The notes beneath the pieces were generated by a model. That model ran no database searches. It was not told where the DNA came from and was given only the letters and a program-made list of their open reading frames with translations. The position numbers and the translations under genes are program-made. Shown one piece after another: positions 8,577 to 17,452 of a DNA stretch of 64,000 bases. The stretch comes from JANOMH01 sp031422295. GTDB taxonomy: Bacteria > Pseudomonadota > Alphaproteobacteria > Rhodobacterales > Rhodobacteraceae. The stretch spans positions 62,001 to 126,000 of the forward strand of contig JANOQM010000030.1 in NCBI GenBank assembly GCA_031422295.1. Direction: 5' to 3'. The first letter of the stretch is position 1, and each line of letters starts with the position of its first letter.

Positions 8577-9683
8577 ATGGGCCTGACGATCAAGACCGGC
8601 GATTTCGAGGCCTTCTTTGACGCGCCGTTCCGCGCCTACGGCCCCGACAGCCCCTATATCTCGCCGCTGAAATCCGACTTGCGCCGCTTTGTCAGCAAAT
8701 CCGCCAACCCGCTGTTTGCCGGTGCCAGCGATATTGACATTTTTACCGCCCACCGGGGCGGACAGGTGGTGGGCCGGATTACGGCGCATGTGCATGCCGC
8801 ATCAAACCAGACCCACGGCTGGCAGCGCGGTTACTTCGGCTATTTCGATTGCGCTGATGACCCAGAGGCCGCCAAAGCCCTGCTTGAGGTGGCCGAAGGC
8901 TGGTGCCGCGCCCGTGGGCTGACCCAGATCATGGGCAATTTCAATCTGACCGCGATGCAACAGATTGGCGTGATGACGGGTGGGTTTGAACATGCCCCCT
9001 ATACCGATCTTGTCTGGTCACCACCGCATATTGCCCGCCTTCTGGCCGGTAATGGCTATGCCCCCGAATTTGGGATGACCACATTTGAGGTTGATCTGAC
9101 AACAGCCATGGCCCCGGCGGTGGGTCCAAAACAGCAGGCCGTGCTGGACGATCCGGAATTCACCTTTGCGCCGATCACCCGGTCTTCAATCCCGCAGCGG
9201 ATGGAAGAGGCCCGGCTGATATTGAATGCCTCATTCGCAAAAAACCCGATGTTCGTGCCGGTGTCGGCGGCTGAGTTTCATTTTCAGGCCAAGGATATGA
9301 AATGGGTGATGGACCCGCGGATTTCTGCGGTGCTGCATCACCGGGGCCAGCCGGTGGCCTGCATTATCTGCATACCTGACCTGAACCCGTTCCTGCGCAA
9401 AATCCGGTCGCGTATGGGCTGGTTGATGCCTTGGCATTTTCTGCGCCACAGATTTAACAACCGCCGCTGCGTGCTGATCTTTTCGGGCGTCATGCCGGAA
9501 CTTCAGGGGCAGGGGGTCAACCCGGTGGTCCTGCGCCGGGTAATATTGGCGATGCAGGCGGCGGGTTATGAAACCTGCGGCAATACCTGGATCGCCGATG
9601 TGAATGGCCCGTCATTGGCGCAAAAGGCCAAGGCCGGGGCAAAACCACTGCACCGGCTGCATCTGTTCGGCAAGGTTTTATAG
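8577..9683 (+). CDS. GNAT-fold N-acetyltransferase-like protein (YghO-like)
   Basis: A 368-residue protein resembling the YghO-like group of large GNAT-superfamily proteins. The N-terminal half contains PYISPLKSDLRRFVSKSANPLF and the DIDIFTAHRGGQVVGRITAH strand pair; the C-terminal half contains SGVMPELQGQGVNPVVLRR, resembling the acetyl-CoA-binding loop. Cytosolic, with no signal peptide. GGCGGGAA upstream supports the ATG at 8577. Substrate unknown. Confidence 0.7.
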   Translation: MGLTIKTGDFEAFFDAPFRAYGPDSPYISPLKSDLRRFVSKSANPLFAGASDIDIFTAHRGGQVVGRITAHVHAASNQTHGWQRGYFGYFDCADDPEAAKALLEVAEGWCRARGLTQIMGNFNLTAMQQIGVMTGGFEHAPYTDLVWSPPHIARLLAGNGYAPEFGMTTFEVDLTTAMAPAVGPKQQAVLDDPEFTFAPITRSSIPQRMEEARLILNASFAKNPMFVPVSAAEFHFQAKDMKWVMDPRISAVLHHRGQPVACIICIPDLNPFLRKIRSRMGWLMPWHFLRHRFNNRRCVLIFSGVMPELQGQGVNPVVLRRVILAMQAAGYETCGNTWIADVNGPSLAQKAKAGAKPLHRLHLFGKVL

Positions 9684-9742
9684 GCGGATCGCCGGGTTGA
9701 ACAGGTTTTTGAGGTCTGAAACAGGCGGTTGAACTGTCGCGT

Positions 9743-10225
9743 CTAAGCGCCCGGCAGACTGTAGGCCGACCCAACGCCAGGGGTGCCATCCAGGGTGGTG
9801 AAACTTTGTGTTCCCGTCGCGTCGTCATAGGTCAAGATACGGTCATGGTCGGGGTAGGTGACGATATCTGCCCCCAACCGGCTGCCGACCACCAGATAGG
9901 TCGCATCAGTATCACCCTGATTTTGCAGATAATGGCCCGCCGCGACCCCGGCCTTGAAACACACGGCCTGTCCGGGCAACAGCAAGGTGCTGTCAGGCCC
10001 TTCATGCACGGTAACCTCGCCGGTCAGCATATAAACAAACTCATCCTCGCGTTGGTGCCAATGGCGCAGGGACGACCGTGACCCCGGCGGCAAAACCTCT
10101 ACGAAAGCGCCGAATTGTGTCAGTTTGCCGGTATCGCTGAACCGTAGCATCCGGGTGGGGCCGCAGGGGGTATCAGCGACGGTGATATTTTCGACACGAA
10201 CATCAGCGGGGGTGATGATTGGCAT
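9743..10225 (-). CDS. cupin-domain protein
   Basis: A 160-residue single-domain cupin. The metal-binding first motif is visible as RHWHQREDEFVYMLTGEVTV, followed by the LLPGQAVCFKAG strand and the GHYLQN region of the second motif. The frame extends upstream, but MPIITPADVRVENI at 10225 with AGGGA before it is the natural start. Such proteins are often sugar isomerase- or dioxygenase-like; no specific reaction can be assigned. It stands alone, convergent with the GNAT-like gene. Confidence 0.8.
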   Translation of the reverse strand: MPIITPADVRVENITVADTPCGPTRMLRFSDTGKLTQFGAFVEVLPPGSRSSLRHWHQREDEFVYMLTGEVTVHEGPDSTLLLPGQAVCFKAGVAAGHYLQNQGDTDATYLVVGSRLGADIVTYPDHDRILTYDDATGTQSFTTLDGTPGVGSAYSLPGA

Positions 10226-10261
10226 GAGCGGTCCCTTCGACGCATTTCCCGGAGGTGTAAT

Positions 10262-10292
10262 GCAAAAGGGCCGGTGTTTCCACCGGCCCTTT
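10262..10292 (-). terminator. terminator of the Bax-inhibitor-1 gene
   Basis: A perfect 12-bp stem (10265-10276 with 10281-10292, loop of 4) lies 19 nt past the stop codon of the minus-strand YccA-like gene. Read on the minus strand the right arm ends in TTT and continues TTTTGCA, giving a U-tract. Confidence 0.8.
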
Positions 10293-10310
10293 ATCATTCA
10301 AGACATCCGC

Positions 10311-11087
10311 TTATTCGCGATTGCCAAACAATTGCAGCATGAACATGAACATGTTGATAAAGTCCAAGTACAGTTCCAGCGCACCCATAATGGCGGCTTT
10401 GCCCAACCATTCGCTGTCGCCACCGCTGGCATGGGCCAGATAGGTCGTTTTGATCTTTTGCGTATCATAGGCGGTCAGACCGGCGAAAATCAGCACGCCA
10501 ATTGCCGAGACTGCAAACATGATCGCGGGCGATTGCAACCAGATATTGACCAGCATGGCGACGAAAAGGCCGACCAGACCCATCATCAGGAATGTGCCCA
10601 TGCCCGTCAGATTACGCTTGGTCGTGTAGCCGTACAGCGACAGCGACGCAAAGGCCACGGCCGTGATCAGGAAAATCTGCACGATCGAGAAGCTGGTGAA
10701 TACCAGAAAGATCCAACTGATCGACACGCCCATCGCGGCGGCGAAGGCGTAAAAGAACAGCTGTGCTGCGGCGGCAGAAATCCGGTTGATCGTGGCGCTG
10801 AACAGGAAAACCATCGCCAGCGGCAGGAACATCACAACCCATTTCAGGGGTGAATCATACAACGTCGCGCCAAAGTTGGTTAGCATCGTGCCATTCGGCA
10901 TCGCGGCAACGGCCTGTGCAGCGTCAGATGTGGTGGTCAGCCCGCTGATTGCCCACGAGGCGGCAGCGGTGATTACCATGCCCACGGACATCGTGCCGTA
11001 GACTTTGCTCATGTGGGCGCGCAGCCCCTCGTCCAATGCAGCCGTTTGAACGCCGGCGCCTGCGCGTATGGTGTTGTATTCAGCCAT
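10311..11087 (-). CDS. Bax inhibitor-1 / YccA family membrane protein
   Basis: A 258-residue integral membrane protein with about seven hydrophobic segments, matching the BI-1 (UPF0005/TMBIM) family. FAGLTAYDTQKIKTTYLA near the C-terminus is the family signature region containing the conserved aspartate. In bacteria these are linked to FtsH-dependent membrane quality control or ion leak. Two adjacent ATGs exist at 11090 and 11087; GGAGGT is only two bases from the first and five from the second, so 11087 is chosen. Confidence 0.9.
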   Translation of the reverse strand: MAEYNTIRAGAGVQTAALDEGLRAHMSKVYGTMSVGMVITAAASWAISGLTTTSDAAQAVAAMPNGTMLTNFGATLYDSPLKWVVMFLPLAMVFLFSATINRISAAAAQLFFYAFAAAMGVSISWIFLVFTSFSIVQIFLITAVAFASLSLYGYTTKRNLTGMGTFLMMGLVGLFVAMLVNIWLQSPAIMFAVSAIGVLIFAGLTAYDTQKIKTTYLAHASGGDSEWLGKAAIMGALELYLDFINMFMFMLQLFGNRE

Positions 11088-11191
11088 CATTGACCTCCAA
11101 TTAAGTTCAGACTGGTGGCGTCTAGGTAGACTGACGCCTTGGCAATCATATTGGCAGGGATTGCGCATAATTCAAGGATTTCAGCGGCAGA

Positions 11192-11220
11192 CCGGCGCAT
11201 TTCTGATCGAAATGCGCCGG
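11192..11220 (-). terminator. hairpin downstream of the DUF1127 gene
   Basis: A perfect 12-bp stem (CCGGCGCATTTC 11192-11203, GAAATGCGCCGG 11209-11220) with a 5-nt loop begins 18 nt past the DUF1127 stop codon. There is no U-tract. A third copy of the same arm (TCCGGCGCATT, 11254-11264) lies inside the coding end of the DUF1127 gene. Confidence 0.5.
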
Positions 11221-11237
11221 ATTGTCGCAGTTCACGG

Positions 11238-11462
11238 TCAGCGCATCCAATTGTCCGGCGCATTCCAGCGCACCGCAAACAACGGACGGGCAGCTTCGGT
11301 CTGGGCCTGATGCCGGGACAGGCCGATATCGCGCAGGGCGGCATCGTCCAACTGGCCCAGCTTTTGGCGCTGCATCCGAATTGCATAGGCGGCCAGAAAA
11401 CGCTTTAGCAGGCTGGGTTTGGACGCAGCGTGGGGCCGGTGGGCAAGTGCGGTCGTGTTCAT
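11238..11462 (-). CDS. DUF1127 small protein
   Basis: A 74-residue basic protein ending in the DUF1127 core KLGQLDDAALRDIGLSRHQ. DUF1127 proteins of alphaproteobacteria (for example in Agrobacterium and Rhodobacter) are small Arg-rich proteins linked to RNA turnover and phosphate or stress physiology. The ATG at 11462 has GAGG upstream; a longer start at 11489 adds nothing family-like. It is divergently transcribed from a LysR regulator, a repeated pairing in this group that suggests control by that regulator. Confidence 0.88.
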   Translation of the reverse strand: MNTTALAHRPHAASKPSLLKRFLAAYAIRMQRQKLGQLDDAALRDIGLSRHQAQTEAARPLFAVRWNAPDNWMR

Positions 11463-11581
11463 GATTAGACCTCTATTTTTGTGATGCATCGGGGTGATTG
11501 CATCTGTATGCTTGATATATGACGGCTTCTGTTACATAATGAAAATGAATGTTTGGCAGATGATACATCAAGGATTGTGAT
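11463..11581. promoter_or_regulatory. divergent promoter region between DUF1127 and lysR genes
   Basis: This 119-bp AT-rich stretch must hold both promoters. It contains the palindrome GATGCATC at 11483-11490. As LysR-type regulators normally bind between themselves and a divergent target, this is the likely binding site; the exact T-N11-A box is not certain. Confidence 0.45.
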
Positions 11582-12436
11582 ATGCGCCGGAATCTCGACA
11601 TGACATCTTTGCGGTCTTTTGTGGCTGTCGCCGAAACTGGCGGCGTGACCCGCGCGGCTGGTTTCCTGAACCTGACGCAGTCGGCGGTATCAATGCAGTT
11701 GAAACGGTTGGAAGAGGCGCTGAACCTAGGGCTGTTTGACCGGGGTGGCCGAACCATCGGGCTGACCACATCGGGCGAGCAATTACTGGGCTATGCCAAA
11801 CGGATGCTGGATTTAAATGACGAAGTGTTTGGCCGCCTGACCGCGCAGAACTACGAAGGCGAGGTGGTGCTGGGCGTCCCGCATGACATCCTTTACCCCG
11901 CAATTCCGCAGGTTTTACAACGCCTTGCCGTAGCTTATCCGCGTGTCAAGGTTCGGCTGTTGTCGTCATTCACCAACATCCTGCGCGATACTTTTGCGCG
12001 GGGCGAGGCCGATGTGATCCTCACCACCGAAGACGCGGTCGGGCCGGGCGGTGAAGTGCTGGCCAACCGGCGGCTGATCTGGGTTGGCGCGCATGGCGGG
12101 CAGGCGTGGAAGCAGCGCCCGCTGCGGCTGGCGCATGAACGCGACTGTATTTTCCGCCAAGGGGCGCAGCGCCGGCTGGACGAGGTCGGAATCAAATGGG
12201 AAATGGCGGTGGAAAGCGATTCGACCCGGTCGACCGAGGTGACGGTCAGCGCCGATCTGGCCGTACATACGATGATCGAGGGCACCGAGCCGCAGCATTT
12301 TGAACGGATCGCCCATGGTGGCGCATTGCCTGATTTATGCAGGGTCAACCTGAACCTGTATGTCAATCCGCTGGCCAAGGGTGCGGTCGTGGTGGAACTT
12401 GCGGCACTGGTCCGGCAGGCGTATTACGCGGGCTAA
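11582..12436 (+). CDS. LysR-type transcriptional regulator
   Basis: A 284-residue LTTR. The winged helix-turn-helix covers residues 4-65 (LRSFVAVAETGGVTRAAGFL, LTQSAVSMQLKRLEEALN, LFDRGGRTIGLTTSGEQLL). The co-inducer domain follows from about residue 90. It is divergent from the DUF1127 gene and probably controls it. The inducer is unknown. Start at 11582 follows a GGATTGTGAT leader. Confidence 0.9.
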   Translation: MRRNLDMTSLRSFVAVAETGGVTRAAGFLNLTQSAVSMQLKRLEEALNLGLFDRGGRTIGLTTSGEQLLGYAKRMLDLNDEVFGRLTAQNYEGEVVLGVPHDILYPAIPQVLQRLAVAYPRVKVRLLSSFTNILRDTFARGEADVILTTEDAVGPGGEVLANRRLIWVGAHGGQAWKQRPLRLAHERDCIFRQGAQRRLDEVGIKWEMAVESDSTRSTEVTVSADLAVHTMIEGTEPQHFERIAHGGALPDLCRVNLNLYVNPLAKGAVVVELAALVRQAYYAG

Positions 12437-12884
12437 GGCGCAACGGCTGTATCCGGCGCGGCCCAAAGCTGATCAACCAGCAGTAGGTTGACCTTAGGTC
12501 AAGCGATGCGCTTCGCCTTTTGCGGGAATCAAAACGTGAATGTCGCAATTGCGGGATGAAGCGTCGTTTGTAGGGCGAAAATTCATGATAAACAGTCAAA
12601 TTTTTAATTATTACTAAATACTTACAATGACTTGCCTACATTCTGCTGCAGTACCAGTTCAGTCAACAATGCAACGCCAAATCGTCGAAATGTGCAGGGA
12701 TTCGCACGTCGACTTGTCCTAAAGGTCAGGATGACTTTTGCAACCGTTGCGTGTTTTATCACGGTATCGGGTTCAGCGCTTGGCAAGGATTTTCTGCCAA
12801 AGCTGCCGGTGGGGTAAATGGAACGGCTGCGTTCCGCCGGGGTCTGGACAGCCCTCGGTTTACATTGTGAAGGACGAGAGTGTT
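12437..12884 (+). promoter_or_regulatory. 448-bp non-coding region with a 15-bp palindrome, upstream of the XRE gene
   Basis: No convincing gene is seen here. The most structured element is TTGACCTTAGGTCAA at 12488-12502, a 7-bp inverted repeat around one base, of the size of a transcription-factor operator. A markedly AT-rich stretch follows (about 12570-12630), consistent with a promoter. A 28-codon frame at 12731-12817 is noted but not called. Confidence 0.45.
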
Positions 12885-13259
12885 ATGAAGCATCAGGTTG
12901 ATGTGCATGTCGGTAAACGGATCCGCCACAGGCGCTGGATGAATGGAACCACCCAGCAGCAATTGGCGGAAAAAGTTGGGATCAAATTCCAGCAAATTCA
13001 AAAGTACGAAACCGGGATGAACCGGGTCAGTGCATCGCGGCTGTGGGATATTGCCCATTCGCTGGGTGTTCCGGTCGCGTTTTTCTTTGAAGGGCTGGAC
13101 GGCACTTTGGTGACCGAAGCCACCCCCGGCAGTGATATGCCCGGTGATATTCTATCGGACCGCGAGGCGCTGGAATTACTGCGCTCGTATTACGCGATTC
13201 CGGAAAATCAGCGCCGCCGCCTGTTTGATCTGGCCCGCGTGCTGAGCGAAGCTGCCTGA
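12885..13259 (+). CDS. XRE-family helix-turn-helix regulator
   Basis: A 124-residue cytosolic regulator. The Cro/CI-type helix-turn-helix spans about residues 10-65: VGKRIRHRRWMNG, TQQQLAEKVGIKFQQIQKYE, TGMNRVSASRLWDIAHSLGV. The C-terminal third has an amphipathic LSDREALELLRSYYAIPENQ segment, likely for dimerisation. The ATG at 12885 gives the natural start of the domain. It has a long upstream region with its own promoter. Targets unknown. Confidence 0.88.
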   Translation: MKHQVDVHVGKRIRHRRWMNGTTQQQLAEKVGIKFQQIQKYETGMNRVSASRLWDIAHSLGVPVAFFFEGLDGTLVTEATPGSDMPGDILSDREALELLRSYYAIPENQRRRLFDLARVLSEAA

Positions 13260-13341
13260 AAGGCTGATGAGCTGCCTTGACCGGCAGCTATGCCCCGCGC
13301 TACCGCGTGGATCCAGAATGGATCGATGCGGGGCGGCTGGG

Positions 13342-14142
13342 ATGACATTGGAACTGACCAAGGCAGAGTTGATCAAGGTCGCCCATGCACTGGCCGATGC
13401 GGCACGGGTCGAAACCCTGCGCCATTTCCGGACGGCGATTATGTCCGAAGAAAAGAATGCGCCCGGTGTCCGCTTTGACCCGGTCACGGTGGCGGACCGG
13501 GCCAGCGAACTGGCAATGCGGGCGATTTTGGCGACAATGCGCCCGGATGACGGGATTCTGGGCGAGGAATTTGGCACCACGGCGGGCAACAGCGGCCTGC
13601 AATGGGTTTTGGACCCGATTGACGGCACGCGCGGCTACATCAGCGGCACGCCAACCTGGGGCGTGCTGATATCCGTCGCCGACCACTCCGGCCCGCTGTA
13701 TGGGATAATTGACCAGCCGTTTATCGGCGAACGGTTCGAGGGTGGGTTCGGCATTGCCCGCGTTGTCGGCCCGATGGGCGAATTTGCCCTGCAGACCCGG
13801 CCTGCGCGCGCGCTGTCCGAGGCTATTTTATTATCCACATTCCCTGAAATTGGCACCCCCGCCGACCGTGCTGGGTTCGGGGCGGTGTCGGCACAGGCCA
13901 AACTGACCCGTTACGGCATGGATTGTTACGGCTATGCCCTGCTGGCCGCCGGTCAGGTTGATCTGGTGGTCGAGGCCGGATTGCTGCCCTATGATGTGCA
14001 GGCCCCGATTGCGGTTATTCAGGCGGCTGGCGGGATTGTCACCGATTGGCAGGGCCGCCCGTGCCCGCAAGGCGGCCGGGTGCTGGCGGCGGCGAATATG
14101 GCGATCCATGCCGAGGCATTGGCGTTATTGCGCGATGCCTGA
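13342..14142 (+). CDS. hisN: inositol-monophosphatase-family phosphatase, probably histidinol-phosphatase (HisN type)
   Basis: A 266-residue magnesium-dependent phosphatase. Metal-site motifs are GILGEEFG, then WVLDPIDGTRGYISGTPTWG, then the C-terminal YDVQAPIAVIQAAGG. The phrase following DPIDGTR, with ISG-PTWG, is typical of the HisN subgroup, which hydrolyses L-histidinol phosphate in histidine synthesis, rather than of SuhB. An inositol or other sugar phosphate substrate remains possible. The start at 13342 fits family length. The stop overlaps the next gene by 8 nt. Confidence 0.8.
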   Translation: MTLELTKAELIKVAHALADAARVETLRHFRTAIMSEEKNAPGVRFDPVTVADRASELAMRAILATMRPDDGILGEEFGTTAGNSGLQWVLDPIDGTRGYISGTPTWGVLISVADHSGPLYGIIDQPFIGERFEGGFGIARVVGPMGEFALQTRPARALSEAILLSTFPEIGTPADRAGFGAVSAQAKLTRYGMDCYGYALLAAGQVDLVVEAGLLPYDVQAPIAVIQAAGGIVTDWQGRPCPQGGRVLAAANMAIHAEALALLRDA

Positions 14143-15472
14143 TCTGCTGATCAAAGCTGCGGCCTACATCCTGACAATGGATGATACGCGCCGCGAGCTG
14201 GCCGGGGTCGATGTGCTGGTCCGGGGCGGGGTGATTGCGGCCATCGGCGTGGGGATTGCCGCGCCGGGGGCGGAGGTGATCCTTGCCCATGGCTGTGTCG
14301 TTACCCCCGGTTTGGTCAACACCCATCATCATTTGTATCAATCCCTGACCCGCGCCGTTCCCGGCGGGCAAGATGCGCTGTTATTCGGCTGGTTGCGCAC
14401 TCTGTATCCGATCTGGGCGCGGTTTGGACCGGAGGAAATGTTCGTCTCGGCCCAGATTGGTCTGGCCGAACTGGCACTGTCGGGCTGCACGCTGACCTCG
14501 GACCACTTGTATCTATTTCCCAACGGATCGCGCCTGGATGACACGATTGCCGCAGCTGCCGACGTTGGCCTGCGATTTCACCCGACCCGCGGCGCGATGA
14601 GTATCGGCGAATCAGCCGGGGGCCTGCCGCCGGATGCTTTGGTTGAGGTCGAGGCCGCTATTTTGACCGATTGCATTCGGGTTATCGACAAATTTCATGA
14701 CCCTGCTGAAGGGTCGATGTGCCGCGTCGGTGTCGCCCCCTGTTCGCCATTTTCGGTCAGCCGCCACCTGATGCGCGACGCCGCTTTGCTGGCCCGCGAC
14801 AAGGGCGTGATGCTGCACACACATTTGACCGAAAATGACGAAGATGTGGCCTATTCGATAGCGCAGTTTGGTTGCCGCCCCGGGCAGTATGCCGAAGATC
14901 TGGGCTGGACTGGCCCCGATGTCTGGCATGCGCATTGTGTGAAACTGGACGCCGCAGAAATCGGGCAGTTTGCCCGGTCGCGCACCGGTATCGCGCATTG
15001 TCCTTGTTCCAATTGCAGGCTGGGGTCCGGCATTGCCCCGGTCCGGGCAATGCGCGATGCAGGTGTCAAAGTTGGGCTGGGCGTTGATGGATCGGCCAGC
15101 AATGATGCGGGCAATCTGATTCTTGAGGCGCGGCAGGCGCTGCTGTTGCAACGCGTTACAGGCGGGGCCGACAAGATGAGTGCGCGTGAGGCGCTTGAGA
15201 TTGCCACGCGCGGCGGGGCCGATGTGCTGGGCCGCCCTGATTGTGGCCGGATCGCCGAAGGCAAACGCGCCGATCTGGCGGTATGGGATATCAGCGGCAT
15301 TGAATCTGCGGGCAGTTGGGATCCGGCAGCACTGCTGCTGGCGGGCCCGACAAAGGTCCGTGATCTGATTGTCGAAGGGCGGCAAGTGGTCCGCGATGGT
15401 CAGGTGATGACGATTGACCTGCCCCGCGTCATATTGCGCCAAAACCATCTTGCGGCGCGTTTGATGGCCTGA
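14135..15472 (+). CDS. amidohydrolase, 8-oxoguanine deaminase-like
   Basis: A 445-residue metal-dependent amidohydrolase. Zinc ligands are seen in PGLVNTHHHLYQ, HTHLTEN and GLGVDGSASND. The QSLTRAVPGG segment and the ND motif are those of the 8-oxoguanine deaminase / AtzB-like group, which deaminates 8-oxoguanine to urate. It overlaps the phosphatase gene (ATGCCTGA), so the two are coupled although their substrates look unrelated. A guanine deaminase gene lies about 0.6 kb further on, supporting a purine-salvage setting. Confidence 0.8.
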   Translation: MPDLLIKAAAYILTMDDTRRELAGVDVLVRGGVIAAIGVGIAAPGAEVILAHGCVVTPGLVNTHHHLYQSLTRAVPGGQDALLFGWLRTLYPIWARFGPEEMFVSAQIGLAELALSGCTLTSDHLYLFPNGSRLDDTIAAAADVGLRFHPTRGAMSIGESAGGLPPDALVEVEAAILTDCIRVIDKFHDPAEGSMCRVGVAPCSPFSVSRHLMRDAALLARDKGVMLHTHLTENDEDVAYSIAQFGCRPGQYAEDLGWTGPDVWHAHCVKLDAAEIGQFARSRTGIAHCPCSNCRLGSGIAPVRAMRDAGVKVGLGVDGSASNDAGNLILEARQALLLQRVTGGADKMSAREALEIATRGGADVLGRPDCGRIAEGKRADLAVWDISGIESAGSWDPAALLLAGPTKVRDLIVEGRQVVRDGQVMTIDLPRVILRQNHLAARLMA

Positions 15473-15559
15473 TCCGTTGGCTGGACAGAAAACCATCTGA
15501 CTTGCTAGACTGAGACAGCGCAGCCGCAGTTGGCCGGATATTCTGGAACAGGATCGCCC

Positions 15560-16057
15560 ATGCAGTTTGTTAAATCGACTTTAGTCTTGGCGCCGTCCCT
15601 GATCCTGACCTTGGCCCTGTCCGGTTGCACCATCGGCTCAGTTCCCGGTGGTGCGTCGCCCGAAACGGCGCAGGCCAGTCTGGCCGCAATCCCGACGACC
15701 GGCTTTGGTGCGATGTTGAACGCCCAAAGGGCCAGCGCGGGTCTGCCGCCCGCCTCAGCCGATGCCCGCCTGACCGCTGCCGCACAGGGCCATGCCGAAG
15801 ATATGCTGGCGCAGGATTATTTCTCGCATACCGGGCTTGATGGCCGGTCCAGCGCCCAAAGAGTGCGTGCAGCGGGTTATTCATCCTGCAGACCGTCCGA
15901 GAATATTGCTTTCGGTCAAATCTCTGAGGCCGAGCTGTTGCAGGGCTGGGTCGCTTCGCCCGGCCATCTGGCCAATATCATGATGCGCGGCCCAGTGCAG
16001 TATGGTCTGGGTCGCGCCGGAACCAAATGGGTGCTTGTTGTCGCGGGGGTCTGCTAG
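15560..16057 (+). CDS. CAP/SCP-domain lipoprotein
   Basis: A 165-residue lipoprotein with lipobox LSGC (Cys about residue 23) and a CAP (CRISP/antigen 5/PR-1) domain. Domain landmarks are MLNAQRASAGLPP, GHAEDMLAQDYFSHTGLDG, SENIAFG, GWVASPGHLANIM and YGLGRAGTKWVLV. CAP proteins in bacteria are envelope-associated, with no settled activity. AGGA precedes the ATG at 15560. The stop shares the bases CTAG with the stop of the convergent guanine deaminase gene. Confidence 0.88.
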   Translation: MQFVKSTLVLAPSLILTLALSGCTIGSVPGGASPETAQASLAAIPTTGFGAMLNAQRASAGLPPASADARLTAAAQGHAEDMLAQDYFSHTGLDGRSSAQRVRAAGYSSCRPSENIAFGQISEAELLQGWVASPGHLANIMMRGPVQYGLGRAGTKWVLVVAGVC

Positions 16058-17340
16058 AGCTTTTCGCCGCCCACCCAAACCGCCCGCACCGCCCGGTCAT
16101 CGCCCATCATGATCGTGGGAAAAAGCGCGTCCCAGAACGTATCCGCCCGGTCGTTGCGCTGGGCGATGGCGGGCGTTGAGGCCAGATCAAGGATCACCAG
16201 ATCGGCCTCGGCCCCCGGGGCCAGCCTGCCAATTACCCCGCCCATATGCAGCGCCCGTGCCGACCCTTCGGTCGCCAGCCTGATCAGCTGTGCCGGGTGC
16301 AGCGCCTGCCCGCGCAACTGGCCAACCTCATAGGCCGCTGCCATGGTGCGCAGCATTGAGAACGACGATCCGCCACCAGTATCTGTGGCCAGCCCGACGC
16401 TGATCCCCCGCGCCTTGAACCTTGCCAGATCAAACAATCCCGAGCCGATGAAGGTATTCGACGTTGGGCAATGCACCACGGCGGCACCAACCTCGGCCAG
16501 CCGGTCCACCTCGCGCGGGGCCAGATGTATCGCATGGCCATACAGCCCGCGCGGGCCTAGCAGGCCGTGGATTTCGTAGGTGTCCAGATAGTCGCGGGCC
16601 TGCGGGAACAGCCCGCGCACCCAGGCGATTTCATCGACCTGTTCGCTGAGATGCGTCTGCATCAGGCAATCCGGGTATTCGGCCCAAAGTGCACCCAATG
16701 CCGACAATTGGTCCGGGGTGGATGTGGGCGAAAACCGGGGCGTGATCGCATATTGCGCCCGCCCCGTGCCATGCCATTTCAGCAGCAGGCCCTTGCTGTC
16801 ATCATAAGCGGTCTGCGCCGTATCACACAGTCCCTCAGGCGCGTTGCGGTTCATGCAGGTTTTGCCTGCGACCACACGCATATTCCGGACGGCGGCGGCG
16901 CTGAAATAAGCGTCCACGCTGGCCGGGTGACTGGTGCAAAAGCTGGCCTGCGTCGTGGTGCCATGTGCCAGCGCGAGGTCCAGCGCGCGGCCCGCGATGG
17001 TTGTGGCATAGGCGGGATCGGCCAGCCGCATTTCTTCGGGGAACGTGTAGGTATTCAGCCAGTCGATCAGCCGCTTGCCCCAACTGGCGATGATCCCGGT
17101 CTGTGGATAATGCATATGCGCATCGACAAACCCCGGCGAAATCAGCGCGTTGCCGTAGTCTGTGACCATTGCTTGCGGATAGTCGCGGCGCAGCTTTGCC
17201 GCCGGACCCACCGCCGCGATATGCCCGCCCCGGACCAGCACCCCGCCCGCGCTGTCATGATGGCTGACCGCCTGCCACCCCGCCACAAACGGGTCGCCGG
17301 TGAAATGCAAGGTCTGGCCCAAAAGCAGGTGATCGGTCAT
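16054..17340 (-). CDS. guaD: guanine deaminase
   Basis: A 428-residue amidohydrolase that converts guanine to xanthine. Motifs are PGFVDAHMHYPQTGIIASWG with the metal-binding HxH, MQTHLSEQVDE, the YGHAIHLAPRE histidine, HCPTSNTFIGSGLFDL and the LATDTGGGSSFSML aspartate. These match GuaD. It starts 113 nt from the divergent tetR gene, whose palindromic operator lies between them, so the repressor may also act here. Confidence 0.9.
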   Translation of the reverse strand: MTDHLLLGQTLHFTGDPFVAGWQAVSHHDSAGGVLVRGGHIAAVGPAAKLRRDYPQAMVTDYGNALISPGFVDAHMHYPQTGIIASWGKRLIDWLNTYTFPEEMRLADPAYATTIAGRALDLALAHGTTTQASFCTSHPASVDAYFSAAAVRNMRVVAGKTCMNRNAPEGLCDTAQTAYDDSKGLLLKWHGTGRAQYAITPRFSPTSTPDQLSALGALWAEYPDCLMQTHLSEQVDEIAWVRGLFPQARDYLDTYEIHGLLGPRGLYGHAIHLAPREVDRLAEVGAAVVHCPTSNTFIGSGLFDLARFKARGISVGLATDTGGGSSFSMLRTMAAAYEVGQLRGQALHPAQLIRLATEGSARALHMGGVIGRLAPGAEADLVILDLASTPAIAQRNDRADTFWDALFPTIMMGDDRAVRAVWVGGEKL

Positions 17341-17430
17341 GGCGCGACCCTAGCGACCAGCCCCAGCGGGGTAAATTGGTCATTCCGACAGGACGTGCTC
17401 TTGACTTAAAATTATTGTTGATATAAAAAC

Positions 17431-17448
17431 ATACCAACTAGTGGGTAT
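17431..17448 (+). promoter_or_regulatory. palindromic operator upstream of tetR
   Basis: ATACCAACTAGTGGGTAT is an 18-bp inverted repeat with a single mismatched pair, centred on ACTAGT. It lies directly in front of the tetR start codon and about 90 bp from guaD. Its size and position fit an autorepression site for the TetR protein. Confidence 0.7.
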
Positions 17449-17452
17449 ATTT

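Noticed and set aside
11087..11386. A 99-codon minus-strand frame overlapping the DUF1127 gene
   Set aside because: It is a shifted frame of the DUF1127 gene without a ribosome site or family match.
12731..12817. A 28-codon plus-strand frame starting MTFATVACFITVSGSALG, somewhat like a signal peptide
   Set aside because: The ribosome site is too close to the ATG, the mature part would be only about ten residues, and no neighbouring gene suggests a partner.
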